Origin: Arsukibacterium perlucidum DSM 18276
Lineage (GTDB): Bacteria > Pseudomonadota > Gammaproteobacteria > Enterobacterales > Alteromonadaceae
Length of the DNA: 64,000 nt
Direction: 5' to 3'
Assembly (NCBI RefSeq): GCF_000382165.1
Contig: NZ_KB907707.1
Location: forward strand, 92,082 to 156,081
Numbering within the stretch: the first letter of the stretch is position 1; every line of letters starts with the position of its first letter. The notes beneath the pieces were generated by a model. The model did no database searches and was not told where the DNA came from. It was given only the letters and a program-made list of their open reading frames with translations. A program made the translations under genes and the position numbers. This document shows, piece after piece, positions 28,352 through 38,387 of the stretch.

Positions 28352-30133
28352 TTAGTGGTCTACGGCCTGACCTGCACCGCGTGGGAAGCGAACGCTTTCT
28401 ACCAGTTCCTGAATTCGAGCTGGTGGTGGCGCTGTCAGGGCTGAGACGGTAAAGGCTACAGCAAAGTTAATCATTGCACCTACCGCACCAAACGATAGCG
28501 GTGAAATACCATAACCTGTGCCACCAAACAGCCAGTTGTCCGGCGTGTTAGCAAAGGTAGCGGTGCCCGGGATAAAGAACCAACCCAGGTACAGGAAGAT
28601 ATACACACAGGTAGAGATTAAACCTGCCAGCATACCTGCGATGGCACCTACATTGTTAACCCGTTTCGAGAAGATACCCATCATCAACGCCGGGAAGATA
28701 GACGCCGCGGCAATACCAAAGGCCAGGGCAACTGTCTGGGCGGCGAAGCCGGGTGGGTTCATACCGAGCCAGGTAGCAACCACAATGGCGACCCCCATCG
28801 AAATACGGGCAGCCATTAACTCACCTTTCTCGCTGATATCCGGTTTTAACGAACCTTTAATTAAGTCATGGCTGATGGCTGAGGAGATTGCCAGCAACAG
28901 ACCTGCAGCAGTAGATAACGCTGCAGCTAAACCACCGGCAGCAATTAAACCAATAACCCAGCCTGGTAAGTTCGCAATTTCAGGGTTAGCCAGTACCAGG
29001 ATATCGTTATTTACCGTCAACTCGTTGCCGTTCCAGCCACGCTCAGCAGCCGTAGCAGCGAAAGCAGGGGTGTCGTTGTATACCTGGATCCGACCATCAC
29101 CGTTTTTATCATCAAACTTAATTAAACCAGTAGTTTCCCAGGTTTTCATCCAGTCTGGCCGTTCAGCATATTGGATTGCATCAGCCGTTGGACCTGCCGG
29201 ATAAATAGTATTCATCAGGTTTAAACGAGCCATTGAAGCAACAGCAGGTGCAGTTAAATACAGCAGGGCAATAAACACCAGGGCCCAACCAGCAGACCAG
29301 CGGGCATCAGCTACTTTAGGTACGGTGAAAAAACGAATAATAACGTGTGGTAAACCGGCAGTACCGATCATCAATGACAGAGTAAACAAGACCATGTTGA
29401 GTTTGTTGTCTACATCAGCAGTGTAGTCACGGAAGCCCAGTTCACGCACAACTTCATCAAGTTTTGCAAGTAACGGCATGCCAGATTCGGTATGTTCAGC
29501 GAATAAACCCAATGGTGGCAAGAAGTTACCGGTTAGCTGCAGTGAAATAAATACTGCAGGAATGGTATAGGCAATAATCAGAACCACATACTGTGCTACC
29601 TGAGTATAAGTAATCCCTTTCATGCCACCCATAACGGCGTACAGGAACACAATTACCGCAGCAATAATCAGGCCCATGTCACTACTCACTTCCAGGAAAC
29701 GTGAGAAGGCCACACCGGCACCAGTCATCTGGCCTATAACATAGGTCACAGAGGCAATAATCAGACAAGCTACTGCAACCAGGCGGGCGCCGGTACTGTA
29801 AAAGCGGTCGCCGATAAAGTCAGGCACAGTAAACTTGCCGAACTTACGCAGGTAGGGAGCCAGTAACATCGCCAGTAATACATAACCACCGGTCCAGCCC
29901 ATTAAGAAAGTAGAATTAGCATAGCCACCAGCGGCAATTAAGCCGGCCATTGAAATAAATGACGCCGCTGACATCCAGTCTGCGGCCGTGGCCATACCAT
30001 TCACTACCGGGTTTACCCCGCCACCAGCCACGTAAAATTCTTTAGTGCTGCCAGCCCGGGCCCAGATTGCGATTGCGATATAGAGGGCGAAGGAGCCGCC
30101 GACAAATATCAGGTTTATTGCAAATTGACTCAT
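28352..30133 (-). CDS. actP: Cation/acetate symporter (sodium:solute symporter family)
   Basis: ActP brings acetate and other short monocarboxylates into the cell with Na+ or H+. The 593-residue protein has the SSF fold of about 13 helices; early motifs AGGGVNPVVNGMATAADWMSAASF and GWTGGYVLLAMLLAPYLRKFGKFTVPDF are diagnostic of the acetate/ActP group. A large insert near residues 330-375 contains DDKNGDGRIQVYND, which resembles an EF-hand-like calcium loop, a feature found in some ActP proteins of this lineage. It is 5 bases from its small partner, in one operon. Confidence 0.9.
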   Translation of the reverse strand: MSQFAINLIFVGGSFALYIAIAIWARAGSTKEFYVAGGGVNPVVNGMATAADWMSAASFISMAGLIAAGGYANSTFLMGWTGGYVLLAMLLAPYLRKFGKFTVPDFIGDRFYSTGARLVAVACLIIASVTYVIGQMTGAGVAFSRFLEVSSDMGLIIAAVIVFLYAVMGGMKGITYTQVAQYVVLIIAYTIPAVFISLQLTGNFLPPLGLFAEHTESGMPLLAKLDEVVRELGFRDYTADVDNKLNMVLFTLSLMIGTAGLPHVIIRFFTVPKVADARWSAGWALVFIALLYLTAPAVASMARLNLMNTIYPAGPTADAIQYAERPDWMKTWETTGLIKFDDKNGDGRIQVYNDTPAFAATAAERGWNGNELTVNNDILVLANPEIANLPGWVIGLIAAGGLAAALSTAAGLLLAISSAISHDLIKGSLKPDISEKGELMAARISMGVAIVVATWLGMNPPGFAAQTVALAFGIAAASIFPALMMGIFSKRVNNVGAIAGMLAGLISTCVYIFLYLGWFFIPGTATFANTPDNWLFGGTGYGISPLSFGAVGAMINFAVAFTVSALTAPPPARIQELVESVRFPRGAGQAVDH

Positions 30134-30138
30134 CCTGC

Positions 30139-30405
30139 TTACTCCTCGTCCACGCCGAATTCCTTATCGAGCTTGTTCATTCTCCAGGCATAGAAGAAGA
30201 TCAACGCGATAAAGGTTAAGATAGAACCCTGTTGCGCAAACCAGAAACCGAGGTCTGTGCCCCCGACTGGAATGCCTGCTAACATTGGCCGCAGCAAAAT
30301 GCCAAAGCCGTAGGACACTAAAGCCCATATCGCCAGGCTGATAATGATCAAGCGAAGGTTCGCCTGCCAGTATGCCTTAGCGTTGCTGTCATGGTCCGCC
30401 ATCAT
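30139..30405 (-). CDS. DUF4212 small subunit of the acetate symporter
   Basis: An 88-residue two-helix membrane protein (WQANLRLIIISLAIWALVSYG and ILTFIALIFFYAWRM) with the conserved FWFAQQGS segment between them. This is the DUF4212/YjcH-like partner typically encoded just before actP. It is thought to help assembly or function of the symporter. Start used is ATG ATG at 30405. Confidence 0.88.
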   Translation of the reverse strand: MMADHDSNAKAYWQANLRLIIISLAIWALVSYGFGILLRPMLAGIPVGGTDLGFWFAQQGSILTFIALIFFYAWRMNKLDKEFGVDEE

Positions 30406-30557
30406 ATTTCTCCTTTAGTTATTTTTATCGAGCATTGTTAATCTAGCAGCAGTTAACGGGTGCGCCAGCCCGACTTTAGTCGAAGCCTGCTGGCAAGAGA
30501 TTGACAGCAGGGGTGTTGCAGCCCAAAGTATTGTTATTAAGATAGTAGGAGAAAGCA

Positions 30558-33500
30558 GTGACGGCATGGACTGTCGCCTTATTGGCGCTGATTTACGTCG
30601 GGGGTTTATTCTGGATTGCCAACTGGGGTGAACGCCATGCCGACGACCGGCTTATACGAAAGTATGGGGGGTTAATTTATAGTCTGGCACTGGCGGTTTA
30701 CTGTACCTCGTGGACTTACTACGGTGCGGTAGGCACTGCAGTTACCCGCGGCTGGGATTATATACCCATTTACCTCGGCCCTATTTTACTGTTTGTTTTC
30801 GGCCAGCCATTTTTATTTAAACTTTTATATGTTTCAAAAAAACAAAACGTTACTTCTATAGCCGACTTTATCTCTGCCCGTTATGGTAAACGTAAAAACA
30901 TTGCCATGTTTTCCGCCATAATTTGCCTTATTGTGGTAGTGCCCTATATTTCTTTGCAGTTAAAAGCAGTGGCCAGCTCTTATCAGGTGTTACTGGGCGG
31001 AGATTATACTGACAGTGTTGCTCACTGGTATCAGGATAGCGCTTTACTCAGCGCCATCGCCATGGCCTTTTTTGCGATTTTATTTGGTACCCGCAAGCTG
31101 CATTTAACTGAGCAGAACCGTGGGGTAATGGTGGCTATTGCTTTTGAATCTGTGGTTAAACTGTTTGCCCTGCTAACACTTGCCATCGCTGTGTATGTGT
31201 TTATTCTGGATACAGATCAAAACGTATTGCAGGCTTTTGCTGCGCATGCCAGCAAGCAGCAGGCCCAGTACAGTACGTCTGGCATAGTTGAATTTACTAC
31301 CAAAACCATTCTGGCAATGGCGGCTGTGTTCCTCCTGCCACGCCAGTTTCATGTTGCTTTTGTTGAAAACGTTTCCCACCATCACCTGCGCCATGCCAGA
31401 CGCTGGTTCTCCGGTTACCTGCTGCTGGTTACCATAGTAGTAGTACCACTTGCTGTGGCAGGTATGCAGATGTTTCCTGCTATGTTAGACCAGGCCGACA
31501 GTTTCGTGCTGCTGATCCCAACGCAGTCAGGCTGGAACAGTTTAAGTGTGCTGGTTTTTATTGGCGGTTTTTCAGCTGGAACCTCGATGATTATCATTGC
31601 TACGTTGGCGCTGAGTACCATGATCAGTAACGACGTGGTGATGCCAAGTTTACTGAAAACCAATCATCGCAAGGGGATGCCGCACGATTACAGCTTACTG
31701 ATTTTACTGGTACGCCGGGCGATGATCTTGCTGGTGATGGGCTTATCTTATTTTTATTATCAGATATTTGCCCGCAACTATGAGCTGGCAGAAACCGGGC
31801 TATTGGCTTTTGCATTGGCTATCCAACTGGCGCCAGCGGTACTGGGAGGCTTATATTGGCGTCGTGGCAACGCCTGGGGCGTATATGCCGGCCTGAGCTT
31901 AGGCCTGGTGTTATGGTTCTATACCCTGATGTTACCGCAGCTGGTTAATGCCGGAGTTATTAACAGCGACATTATGCAGCAGGGTATGTTTGGCCTGAGT
32001 TGGCTGTCGCCAACCGGCATGTTTGGCATTTCGCTGGACAGTTTAAGTCATGGCGTGCTGCTGTCGCTGGGCTTTAATATTCTTGCTTATCTGGTGGTAT
32101 CGCTGCTTAGTAATGTTAATTTGCAAGACCGGTTGCAGGCCGTGGCTTTTGTTAAGCCCAACCTGCCAATTGACCATCGTGATACGCCGGCAAGGCGGAT
32201 CCGCATTCATAATGCTGATTTAAAAATCTTACTGGAGCGCTTTGTCGGCACCAGCCGGGCAATCGAGTGTCTGGCTGAATTTGGCCGCAAACACAAAATC
32301 AATCTGCAACTGGACGACTTACCCAGTGTTGGCCTGGTGGAGCATGTTGAACGCGAGCTGGCAGGGGTAATTGGCGCATCGTCTGCTTCAGCTATGGTTA
32401 ACGCGGTGCTGGAAGGGCGTCAGCTCGGTTTTGAAGATGTGGTAACCCTGTTTGACGATACCACCCAGGCTATTCAGTTCTCCCGTAAAATATTATTCTC
32501 TACCCTGGAACATCTGAGCCAGGGGGTCAGTGTGGTTGACCGCGAGCTGAAACTGGTAGCCTGGAATAAAGCCTACCTGGAAATGTTCAGTTATCCGGAG
32601 GGCATGGTGCGGGTTGGCCGGCCGGTAGCCGATATTGTGCGACTGAATGCTGAACGGGGTCTCTGTGGCCCGGGTGATCCGGATGAGCATGTCGAAAAAC
32701 GGATCACCCATATGCAAAAGGGCACCGCCCATGTGTTCCAGCGGGTGCGCCCTGATGGCAGGGTTATCGAAATGCGAGGCAACCCGATACCTGGCGGCGG
32801 CTTTGTTACCAGCTTTACTGATATTTCTGAGCATGTAACAGCGGTGCAGGCATTGGCGGAAGCCAAGCAACACCTGGAAGATCGGGTGCAGGAACGCACC
32901 CAGACCATCTCTGATATCAACCATGAACTGCTGGCAGAAGTGGGGCGGCGGCGTGCAACCGAGCAGCAACTTTTGCAGGCAAAAGCTGAAGCTGAGGCGG
33001 CTAATGCCTCAAAAACCCGGTTTCTGGCACTGGCCAGCCACGATATATTGCAACCATTAAACGCAGCCAGATTATTTACCGCCGCACTTAGTGGTGCTCA
33101 GGAAAAGCAGCAGCAAAAAGCTATCCTCAGTCAGCTGGATAATTCATTAAAAGCCTCAGAAGAACTGATTTCAACCTTGCTGGACATTGCCAAACTGGAT
33201 GATGGTAAGCTTAAGCCCGATGTACAGTCGGTTGCATTGCAGGATCTGTTGTCGCAACTGGCCGATGAATACAGCCTGGTTGCCAGTCAGAAAGGCCTGG
33301 GTCTGAAAGTCCGGATGGCGGAACACTATGTAATGACTGACTCAACCTATCTTCGGCGAATATTGCAAAATATGTTGTCAAATGCAATTAAATATACGGT
33401 AAAAGGACGCATTCTACTGGGTTGCAGAAAGCGCAGTGATAGTGTGCTTATTCAGGTATGGGATACCGGGCCTGGTATATCAGAACATGATTTAGAGCGG

Positions 33501-34121
33501 ATATTTGAAGATTTTTACCGGATAGACGCGACAGCAAGAGGGCAGCAAGGTGTCGGCTTAGGCCTTGGCGTGGTTCACCGGATGGCGAAATTGCTGGGCC
33601 ATCCGTTGCAGGTGCGCTCCTGGCCTGGCAGGGGCACGCTGTTCAGTATCAGTTTACCGCTGGCGCAGCGCACCCAACGGACCATGGTGTCGCTGCCTGG
33701 TCAGCAAGTGCAGCGACCTCTGCCTGGTTTAACCGTGGTGTGCATTGATGATGATGCTGCTAATCTTGCAGCATTAAAAGTATTATTGGAACAGTGGCAA
33801 ATAGCCGAAGTAAGTTGCTTTTACGATGATGCAGAATTGTTGGATTATGCTCGTAATGCACCGGCACCCGATGTGATGTTAATTGATTACCAGTTAGGAC
33901 AGCATGTAAACGGCCTGGATTTGTATCAGCAAATTAAAACATATTGGGGAAATGTCGGTGGTATTCTGGTTTCTGCCTCGCCGCAAGCTGATTTGGCCGC
34001 GCAGGCTAAGGCCGCCGGCTTAATGTATCTGGCTAAGCCGATTAAACCGGGTGCACTCAGAGCCAGCCTGAATCATTTTAAAATGCTAAAGCGCAGCAAG
34101 CAGTTACCCGGCAATGACTAA
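30558..34121 (+). CDS. Symporter-fused hybrid sensor histidine kinase (CrbS-like)
   Basis: A 1187-residue fusion. Residues 1 to about 520 form an SSF-type sodium:solute symporter of around 13 helices; a PAS domain is near 640-760 (LEHLSQGVSVVDRELKLVAWN); a coiled coil follows; the kinase has the phospho-acceptor His in LASHDILQPLNAARLF near residue 827 and the N-box MLSNAIKYT; a C-terminal receiver has its Asp in MLIDYQLG near 1110. The GTG start at 30558 follows AGGAGA. It resembles CrbS of Vibrio, which controls acs. The substrate sensed is not shown by sequence. Confidence 0.92.
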   Translation: MTAWTVALLALIYVGGLFWIANWGERHADDRLIRKYGGLIYSLALAVYCTSWTYYGAVGTAVTRGWDYIPIYLGPILLFVFGQPFLFKLLYVSKKQNVTSIADFISARYGKRKNIAMFSAIICLIVVVPYISLQLKAVASSYQVLLGGDYTDSVAHWYQDSALLSAIAMAFFAILFGTRKLHLTEQNRGVMVAIAFESVVKLFALLTLAIAVYVFILDTDQNVLQAFAAHASKQQAQYSTSGIVEFTTKTILAMAAVFLLPRQFHVAFVENVSHHHLRHARRWFSGYLLLVTIVVVPLAVAGMQMFPAMLDQADSFVLLIPTQSGWNSLSVLVFIGGFSAGTSMIIIATLALSTMISNDVVMPSLLKTNHRKGMPHDYSLLILLVRRAMILLVMGLSYFYYQIFARNYELAETGLLAFALAIQLAPAVLGGLYWRRGNAWGVYAGLSLGLVLWFYTLMLPQLVNAGVINSDIMQQGMFGLSWLSPTGMFGISLDSLSHGVLLSLGFNILAYLVVSLLSNVNLQDRLQAVAFVKPNLPIDHRDTPARRIRIHNADLKILLERFVGTSRAIECLAEFGRKHKINLQLDDLPSVGLVEHVERELAGVIGASSASAMVNAVLEGRQLGFEDVVTLFDDTTQAIQFSRKILFSTLEHLSQGVSVVDRELKLVAWNKAYLEMFSYPEGMVRVGRPVADIVRLNAERGLCGPGDPDEHVEKRITHMQKGTAHVFQRVRPDGRVIEMRGNPIPGGGFVTSFTDISEHVTAVQALAEAKQHLEDRVQERTQTISDINHELLAEVGRRRATEQQLLQAKAEAEAANASKTRFLALASHDILQPLNAARLFTAALSGAQEKQQQKAILSQLDNSLKASEELISTLLDIAKLDDGKLKPDVQSVALQDLLSQLADEYSLVASQKGLGLKVRMAEHYVMTDSTYLRRILQNMLSNAIKYTVKGRILLGCRKRSDSVLIQVWDTGPGISEHDLERIFEDFYRIDATARGQQGVGLGLGVVHRMAKLLGHPLQVRSWPGRGTLFSISLPLAQRTQRTMVSLPGQQVQRPLPGLTVVCIDDDAANLAALKVLLEQWQIAEVSCFYDDAELLDYARNAPAPDVMLIDYQLGQHVNGLDLYQQIKTYWGNVGGILVSASPQADLAAQAKAAGLMYLAKPIKPGALRASLNHFKMLKRSKQLPGND

Positions 34122-34123
34122 CC

Positions 34124-34143
34124 GGCAGCAAGCTTCTGCTGCC
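34124..34143 (+). terminator. Hairpin after the sensor kinase
   Basis: GGCAGCA and TGCTGCC flank a 6-base loop just downstream of the crbS-like stop; there is no T run, so it may only stabilise the 3' end between convergent genes. Confidence 0.4.
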
Positions 34144-34159
34144 AGAGTTTGTCATTAAC

Positions 34160-34834
34160 TCAGCGTTGCTGGGCCATTGCCCGGTCAACCGGGGGTTCCA
34201 GCGTCAGGCGCTGTGCCTGGATAACCACCTGGGTACGGTTAGTGCAGCCCAGTTTGCGAAAGATAGCGGTGATATGTGCTTTAACGGTTGCCTCTGAAAT
34301 ATGTAAATCATAGGCAATTTGTTTATTCAGCCAGCCTTCGGTTAAGTAATACAATACTTTATATTGTTGCTGAGTAAGCTGGGCAACTTTGGCTGCTAAA
34401 TCTAAGTCCTCGCCGGCACTTTGCTCCTGAAAAACTGCTTTTTGCAGGCTGGCCGGTACCCAAAGCTCGCCTGCCAGCACGGCATTCAGTGCAGTACTGA
34501 TATCCACCGGGTTGGCTGACTTGGGAATATAGGCCGAGGCGCCAAAGGCAATAACCCGCCGGATCACATCCAGCTCCTCGCTGGCTGAAATAACCACGAT
34601 CGGCAGGCTGGGATAGTTTTTACGTAACTGAATTAAGCCAAGAAAGCCACAATTGCCGGGCATATGTAAATCCAGCAATAGCAAATCGGTGTCGGGGTGT
34701 TGTTCCAATGCAGTGCAGGTGGTCTCGAAACTGTCAGTTTCGATGGTCGCCTTAGTGACAAAGGTACTGCTTATCGCATTAATCAGCGCATTGCGAAACA
34801 ACGGGTGGTCGTCAGCAACGATAAGCTTTGCCAT
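34160..34834 (-). CDS. LuxR-family response regulator (CrbR-like)
   Basis: A 224-residue NarL/LuxR-type regulator. The receiver domain has VADDHPLF (acidic pocket, residues 6-13) and the phospho-acceptor Asp in LLLLDLHMPG near 57, then VISASEE. The C-terminal helix-turn-helix is LTEGWLNKQIAYDLHISEATVKAHITAIFRKLG, near 168-200. It is convergent with the sensor kinase and codirectional with acs upstream. The arrangement fits the CrbS/CrbR acetate switch of Vibrio, so activation of acs and actP is the expected role, by inference. Confidence 0.88.
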   Translation of the reverse strand: MAKLIVADDHPLFRNALINAISSTFVTKATIETDSFETTCTALEQHPDTDLLLLDLHMPGNCGFLGLIQLRKNYPSLPIVVISASEELDVIRRVIAFGASAYIPKSANPVDISTALNAVLAGELWVPASLQKAVFQEQSAGEDLDLAAKVAQLTQQQYKVLYYLTEGWLNKQIAYDLHISEATVKAHITAIFRKLGCTNRTQVVIQAQRLTLEPPVDRAMAQQR

Positions 34835-34872
34835 ATAAATCCTCCGGTAAGGTCCAGAATTGTAATTATTAT

Positions 34873-34897
34873 AAAGGCCGCAATAGCGGCCTTTTTT
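34873..34897. terminator. Bidirectional hairpin between acs and the regulator
   Basis: AAAGGCCGC (34873-34881) pairs with GCGGCCTTT (34886-34894), flanked by A/T runs, 40 bases after the acs stop. Likely terminates acs on the minus strand. Confidence 0.75.
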
Positions 34898-34936
34898 GCT
34901 GCAACTGGAACAACGTAAGTGTACGCTGTTTATTCC

Positions 34937-36892
34937 TTACTTACGATTTAAACGGTTATTCACCAAAATTTCAACTACTGATGGGTCGGCAAGGGTAGAT
35001 ATATCACCCAATTGATCATGTTCATTGGCGGCAATTTTGCGCAGAATGCGCCGCATAATTTTACCGGAACGGGTTTTAGGCAAGCCAGATGGTGCCCATT
35101 GCACCAGGTCTGGCGTGGCAATCGGGGAGATTTCTTCCCTTACCCAGGCCCGGATGGCTTTGGTTAACTCATCGCTGGGTTCCACACCTACTCTGGGTGT
35201 TACATACACATAAATACCCTGACCTTTAATATCATGCGGGTACCCAACCACTGCTGCTTCAGCAATAGCATCATGTGCTACCAGGCAACTTTCAATTTCT
35301 GCGGTACCAAGGCGATGGCCGGAAATATTCAGCACGTCGTCTACCCGGCCGGTCAGCCAGTAATAGCCGTCTTCGTCGCGTCTGGCACCATCACCGGTAA
35401 AATATACGCCAGCGTATGTACTGAAATAGGTTTGTTCAAACCTGTCATGATCACCATATAAGGTGCGCATTTGCCCCGGCCAGCTATCAAGGATAACCAG
35501 ATTACCCTCAGCCACACCGTCCAGCTGTTTACCTTCGTTGTCGACAATAGCTGGTTTAACGCCAAAAAATGGCCGGGTGGCAGAGCCCGGTTTCAGTGCC
35601 GTTGCACCTGGCAATGGCGTAATTAAAATGCCGCCGGTTTCAGTTTGCCACCAGGTATCAACGATCGGACACTGAGCCAGACCAATTTTTTCATAATACC
35701 AGTTCCAGGCTTCCGGGTTTATCGGTTCGCCGACACTGCCCAGAATCTTCAGGGAACTTAAGTTTGCGCCCTCTACCGGAGTGTCGCCATGGGCCATCAG
35801 AGCCCGGATGGCGGTAGGAGCGGTATAGAGTATATTGACCTGATACTTATCAACTATTTGGGCTATTCGTTTAACGCTGGGGTAGGTCGGTACTCCCTCA
35901 AACATGACGCTGCTGGCACCATTGGCCAGAGGGCCATAAATAATATAACTGTGACCGGTGACCCAACCAACGTCAGCAGCACACCAGTAGATGTCACCAT
36001 CATGATAATCAAATACATACTGATGGGTCATTGCCGCGTACACCAGATAGCCGCCGGTAGTATGCAGCACGCCTTTTGGTTTACCGGTAGAACCCGAGGT
36101 ATATAAAATGAATAACGGGTCTTCGGCGTTCATGGGTTCTGGTTCGCAAGTATTACTCTGACTGTCTACCAGTTCGTGATACCAGACATCCCGGTTCGGG
36201 TGAAAATCAATATTTTTACCAACGTGTTTTATTACTATAACGTTTTGCACCGGACTGTCGCTGCCAAGATGGCCGAGGGCGGCATCAGTGTTGTCTTTTA
36301 AATGGGTTGCTCTGCTGCCACGCAGCGCCTGATCAGAGGTAATAACTAATTTTGAATCACAATCGACAATCCGGCTTCCCAGCGCATCAGGTGAGAAACC
36401 GGCAAATACCACTGAGTGCACCGCGCCAATCCTGGCGCAAGCCAGCAAGGCTACAGCCGCTTCCGGGATCATTGGCAAATATATCGTTACCCGATCACCT
36501 TTTTTAATCCCCAGCGATTTCATGCCGTTGGCCAACCGGCAAACCTGATCATACAGTTGCTGATAAGTTACGGTTTTCTGTACACCAGGCTCATCACCTT
36601 CCCAGTAATATGCGACCTGATCAGCCCGGCTGGCCAGATGACGATCCAGACAGTTGTAAGTGGCATTCAGGCTGCCATCGCTAAACCAGTTAACTTTAAC
36701 CTTACCTAATTCAAAACTGGTATCTTTAATCTTGCTGTAAGGTGTGATCCAATCAAGACGTTTGCCTTGCTCAGCCCAGAATTGCTCGGGCTGTTCTACC
36801 GACTGGCGGTACATGTCCTGATAAATGTCATCTGTGATATGTGTTCTGGCTTTGGCCGTCTCACTTACCGGATAAAGGCTTGGATGTGACAT
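34937..36892 (-). CDS. acs: Acetyl-CoA synthetase
   Basis: Acs converts acetate, ATP and CoA to acetyl-CoA through acetyl-AMP. The ATP loop [12 protein letters not shown] is near residue 265, the adenylation motif WWQTETGG near 410, and the [15 protein letters not shown] hinge near 520. The C-terminal [11 protein letters not shown] contains the Lys that is acetylated in the family to switch the enzyme off. Length 651 aa. It is preceded by AGGGGAAA. It acts with ActP and feeds the TCA genes at 4-15 kb. Confidence 0.97.
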   Translation of the reverse strand: MSHPSLYPVSETAKARTHITDDIYQDMYRQSVEQPEQFWAEQGKRLDWITPYSKIKDTSFELGKVKVNWFSDGSLNATYNCLDRHLASRADQVAYYWEGDEPGVQKTVTYQQLYDQVCRLANGMKSLGIKKGDRVTIYLPMIPEAAVALLACARIGAVHSVVFAGFSPDALGSRIVDCDSKLVITSDQALRGSRATHLKDNTDAALGHLGSDSPVQNVIVIKHVGKNIDFHPNRDVWYHELVDSQSNTCEPEPMNAEDPLFILYTSGSTGKPKGVLHTTGGYLVYAAMTHQYVFDYHDGDIYWCAADVGWVTGHSYIIYGPLANGASSVMFEGVPTYPSVKRIAQIVDKYQVNILYTAPTAIRALMAHGDTPVEGANLSSLKILGSVGEPINPEAWNWYYEKIGLAQCPIVDTWWQTETGGILITPLPGATALKPGSATRPFFGVKPAIVDNEGKQLDGVAEGNLVILDSWPGQMRTLYGDHDRFEQTYFSTYAGVYFTGDGARRDEDGYYWLTGRVDDVLNISGHRLGTAEIESCLVAHDAIAEAAVVGYPHDIKGQGIYVYVTPRVGVEPSDELTKAIRAWVREEISPIATPDLVQWAPSGLPKTRSGKIMRRILRKIAANEHDQLGDISTLADPSVVEILVNNRLNRK

Positions 36893-36972
36893 AGTTTCCC
36901 CTGTGGATCTACAGTATTTATAATAGATATTATGACTGGTTACTTTCTATCGAATTGAGGCAGCAAATGAAA

Positions 36973-37020
36973 TTAGACCATAGTCTAGCCGAGATTCTAG
37001 CCAAGAGTTTAGCCAAGCTT
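36973..37020. repeat. Four 12-base tandem units upstream of acs and the porin gene
   Basis: Units TTAGACCATAGT, CTAGCCGAGATT, CTAGCCAAGAGT and TTAGCCAAGCTT follow one another exactly at 36973, 36985, 36997 and 37009. The common core is TAGCCAAG. Lying between divergent acs and porin genes, they could be sites for the nearby regulator, although a 12-base period is not an exact helical turn. Confidence 0.55.
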
Positions 37021-37147
37021 TATCCATTATGCTAACTGCGACTAAAGGCTAATTGCGAACTTTAAGACTGTCACCCAAAGTTGTACCGTCAAAATCCAAA
37101 TAACGCAAACCAGATGTTATTACAATAATAAAGATGGAGAACTTCAG

Positions 37148-38311
37148 ATGAGACAGAGAAAGACCCTACATGCCCTGGCTGCAGCTTCAGCGATGGCGTT
37201 ATCGGCCGGTGGTGTTCAGGCTAATGGTTTTAATATTGGCGATACGGATGTAACCTTTGGCGGCTACGTTAAACTTGATGCTATGTATACCGACAGCTCT
37301 GACGGTCAGATAGCAACCGGTATTGGTCGTGATTTTTATATCCCGAGCCTGACGCCGGTCGGTGGAGCCGACGAAGGTGGTACCTTTGACTTTCATGCCC
37401 GTCAGTCGCGCTTCTTCTTTAAAACCACGACCAAGCTTGAAAATGGTAAAACCCTCGGTGGCCATATAGAGCTAGACTTCCTGGTGACAGCCGGTGGTGA
37501 TGAGCGGATCACCAATAGTTATTCACCACGCTTACGTCAGGCATTTATTACCTATGATGGTTGGTTATTCGGGCAAACCTGGACCACCTTTATGGATTTA
37601 AGTGCGCTGCCGGATACACTGGACTTTATCGGTAATACCGACGCTATGCCATTTGCCCGCCAGGCACAAATTCGCTATACCAGCGGCAATTTTCAGGTTG
37701 CTATTGAGAATCCTGAAACCACAGTCACTCCTTTTGGCGGCGGCGGACGCATCACCACTGACGACAATGCCACTCCGGATCTGGTGTTTAAATATGGCCA
37801 GAAGACTGAGTGGGGTAACTGGTCGGTTTCGGCATTAGTCCGACAGTTAGCCTATGAAACTGCAAGTTTCGACACCACGACCTCAGCTTTTGGCTTAAGT
37901 GCAACAGCAAAAATTTTGTTAGCTAATAATAATGATATCCGGCTCACCGCAACTACTGGTTCTGGTGTAGGCCGTTATATTGGCTTAAATACTGCTAATG
38001 GCGCTGTACTTAACAGTAATAACGAGTTGGATGCCATTGATTCCACCGCTTTTGCGATTGCCTACCGCCATAACTGGAACAGTCAGTGGCGCAGTAATCT
38101 GGTTTACTCAATGTTAAGCGTTGATAATGACATCGCGTTAACCGGAGCCGGCGTCACGAAAACCACCAGTAGCTGGACAACTAACCTGATTTATCAGGCA
38201 GCGAAAAAACTGATGTTTGGGGTTGAATACAAACTTGCTAACCGGGAAGCCGAGTCGGGATTGGATGGCGATATGCATCGCTTACAATTTAGTGCTAAGT
38301 ATGATTTCTGA
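37148..38311 (+). CDS. DcaP-like trimeric outer-membrane porin
   Basis: A 387-residue protein with a signal peptide (cleavage after about residue 25, at VQA-N) and a beta-barrel pattern ending in Phe (LQFSAKYDF). DTDVTFGGYVKLDAMYTDSSDG and the FDFHARQSRFFFKTTTKLENG region are typical of the DcaP porin family, which admits small organic acids. Its place directly behind the divergent acs promoter region suggests use for acetate or other carboxylate entry, by inference. Two terminators follow. Confidence 0.85.
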   Translation: MRQRKTLHALAAASAMALSAGGVQANGFNIGDTDVTFGGYVKLDAMYTDSSDGQIATGIGRDFYIPSLTPVGGADEGGTFDFHARQSRFFFKTTTKLENGKTLGGHIELDFLVTAGGDERITNSYSPRLRQAFITYDGWLFGQTWTTFMDLSALPDTLDFIGNTDAMPFARQAQIRYTSGNFQVAIENPETTVTPFGGGGRITTDDNATPDLVFKYGQKTEWGNWSVSALVRQLAYETASFDTTTSAFGLSATAKILLANNNDIRLTATTGSGVGRYIGLNTANGAVLNSNNELDAIDSTAFAIAYRHNWNSQWRSNLVYSMLSVDNDIALTGAGVTKTTSSWTTNLIYQAAKKLMFGVEYKLANREAESGLDGDMHRLQFSAKYDF

Positions 38312-38315
38312 ACAT

Positions 38316-38343
38316 AAAAAAACCAGCTGTTAAGCTGGTTTTT
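38316..38343 (+). terminator. Porin gene terminator 1
   Basis: AAACCAGCT and AGCTGGTTT pair across a 4-base loop, preceded by an A run and followed by Ts. Confidence 0.9.
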
Positions 38344-38360
38344 ATCTGGCAGTTTTGAAG

Positions 38361-38387
38361 AGCCCCCGCATTAGGGGGCTTTTTTTA
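38361..38387 (+). terminator. Porin gene terminator 2
   Basis: AGCCCCC (38361-38367) and GGGGGCT (38374-38380) with a 6-base loop and a T run. It reaches into the end of the convergent rne gene. Confidence 0.85.

Noticed and set aside
28518..29204. 228-codon plus-strand open frame opposite actP
   Set aside because: It mirrors the symporter's codons; the product has no recognisable motif and the minus-strand gene is unambiguous.
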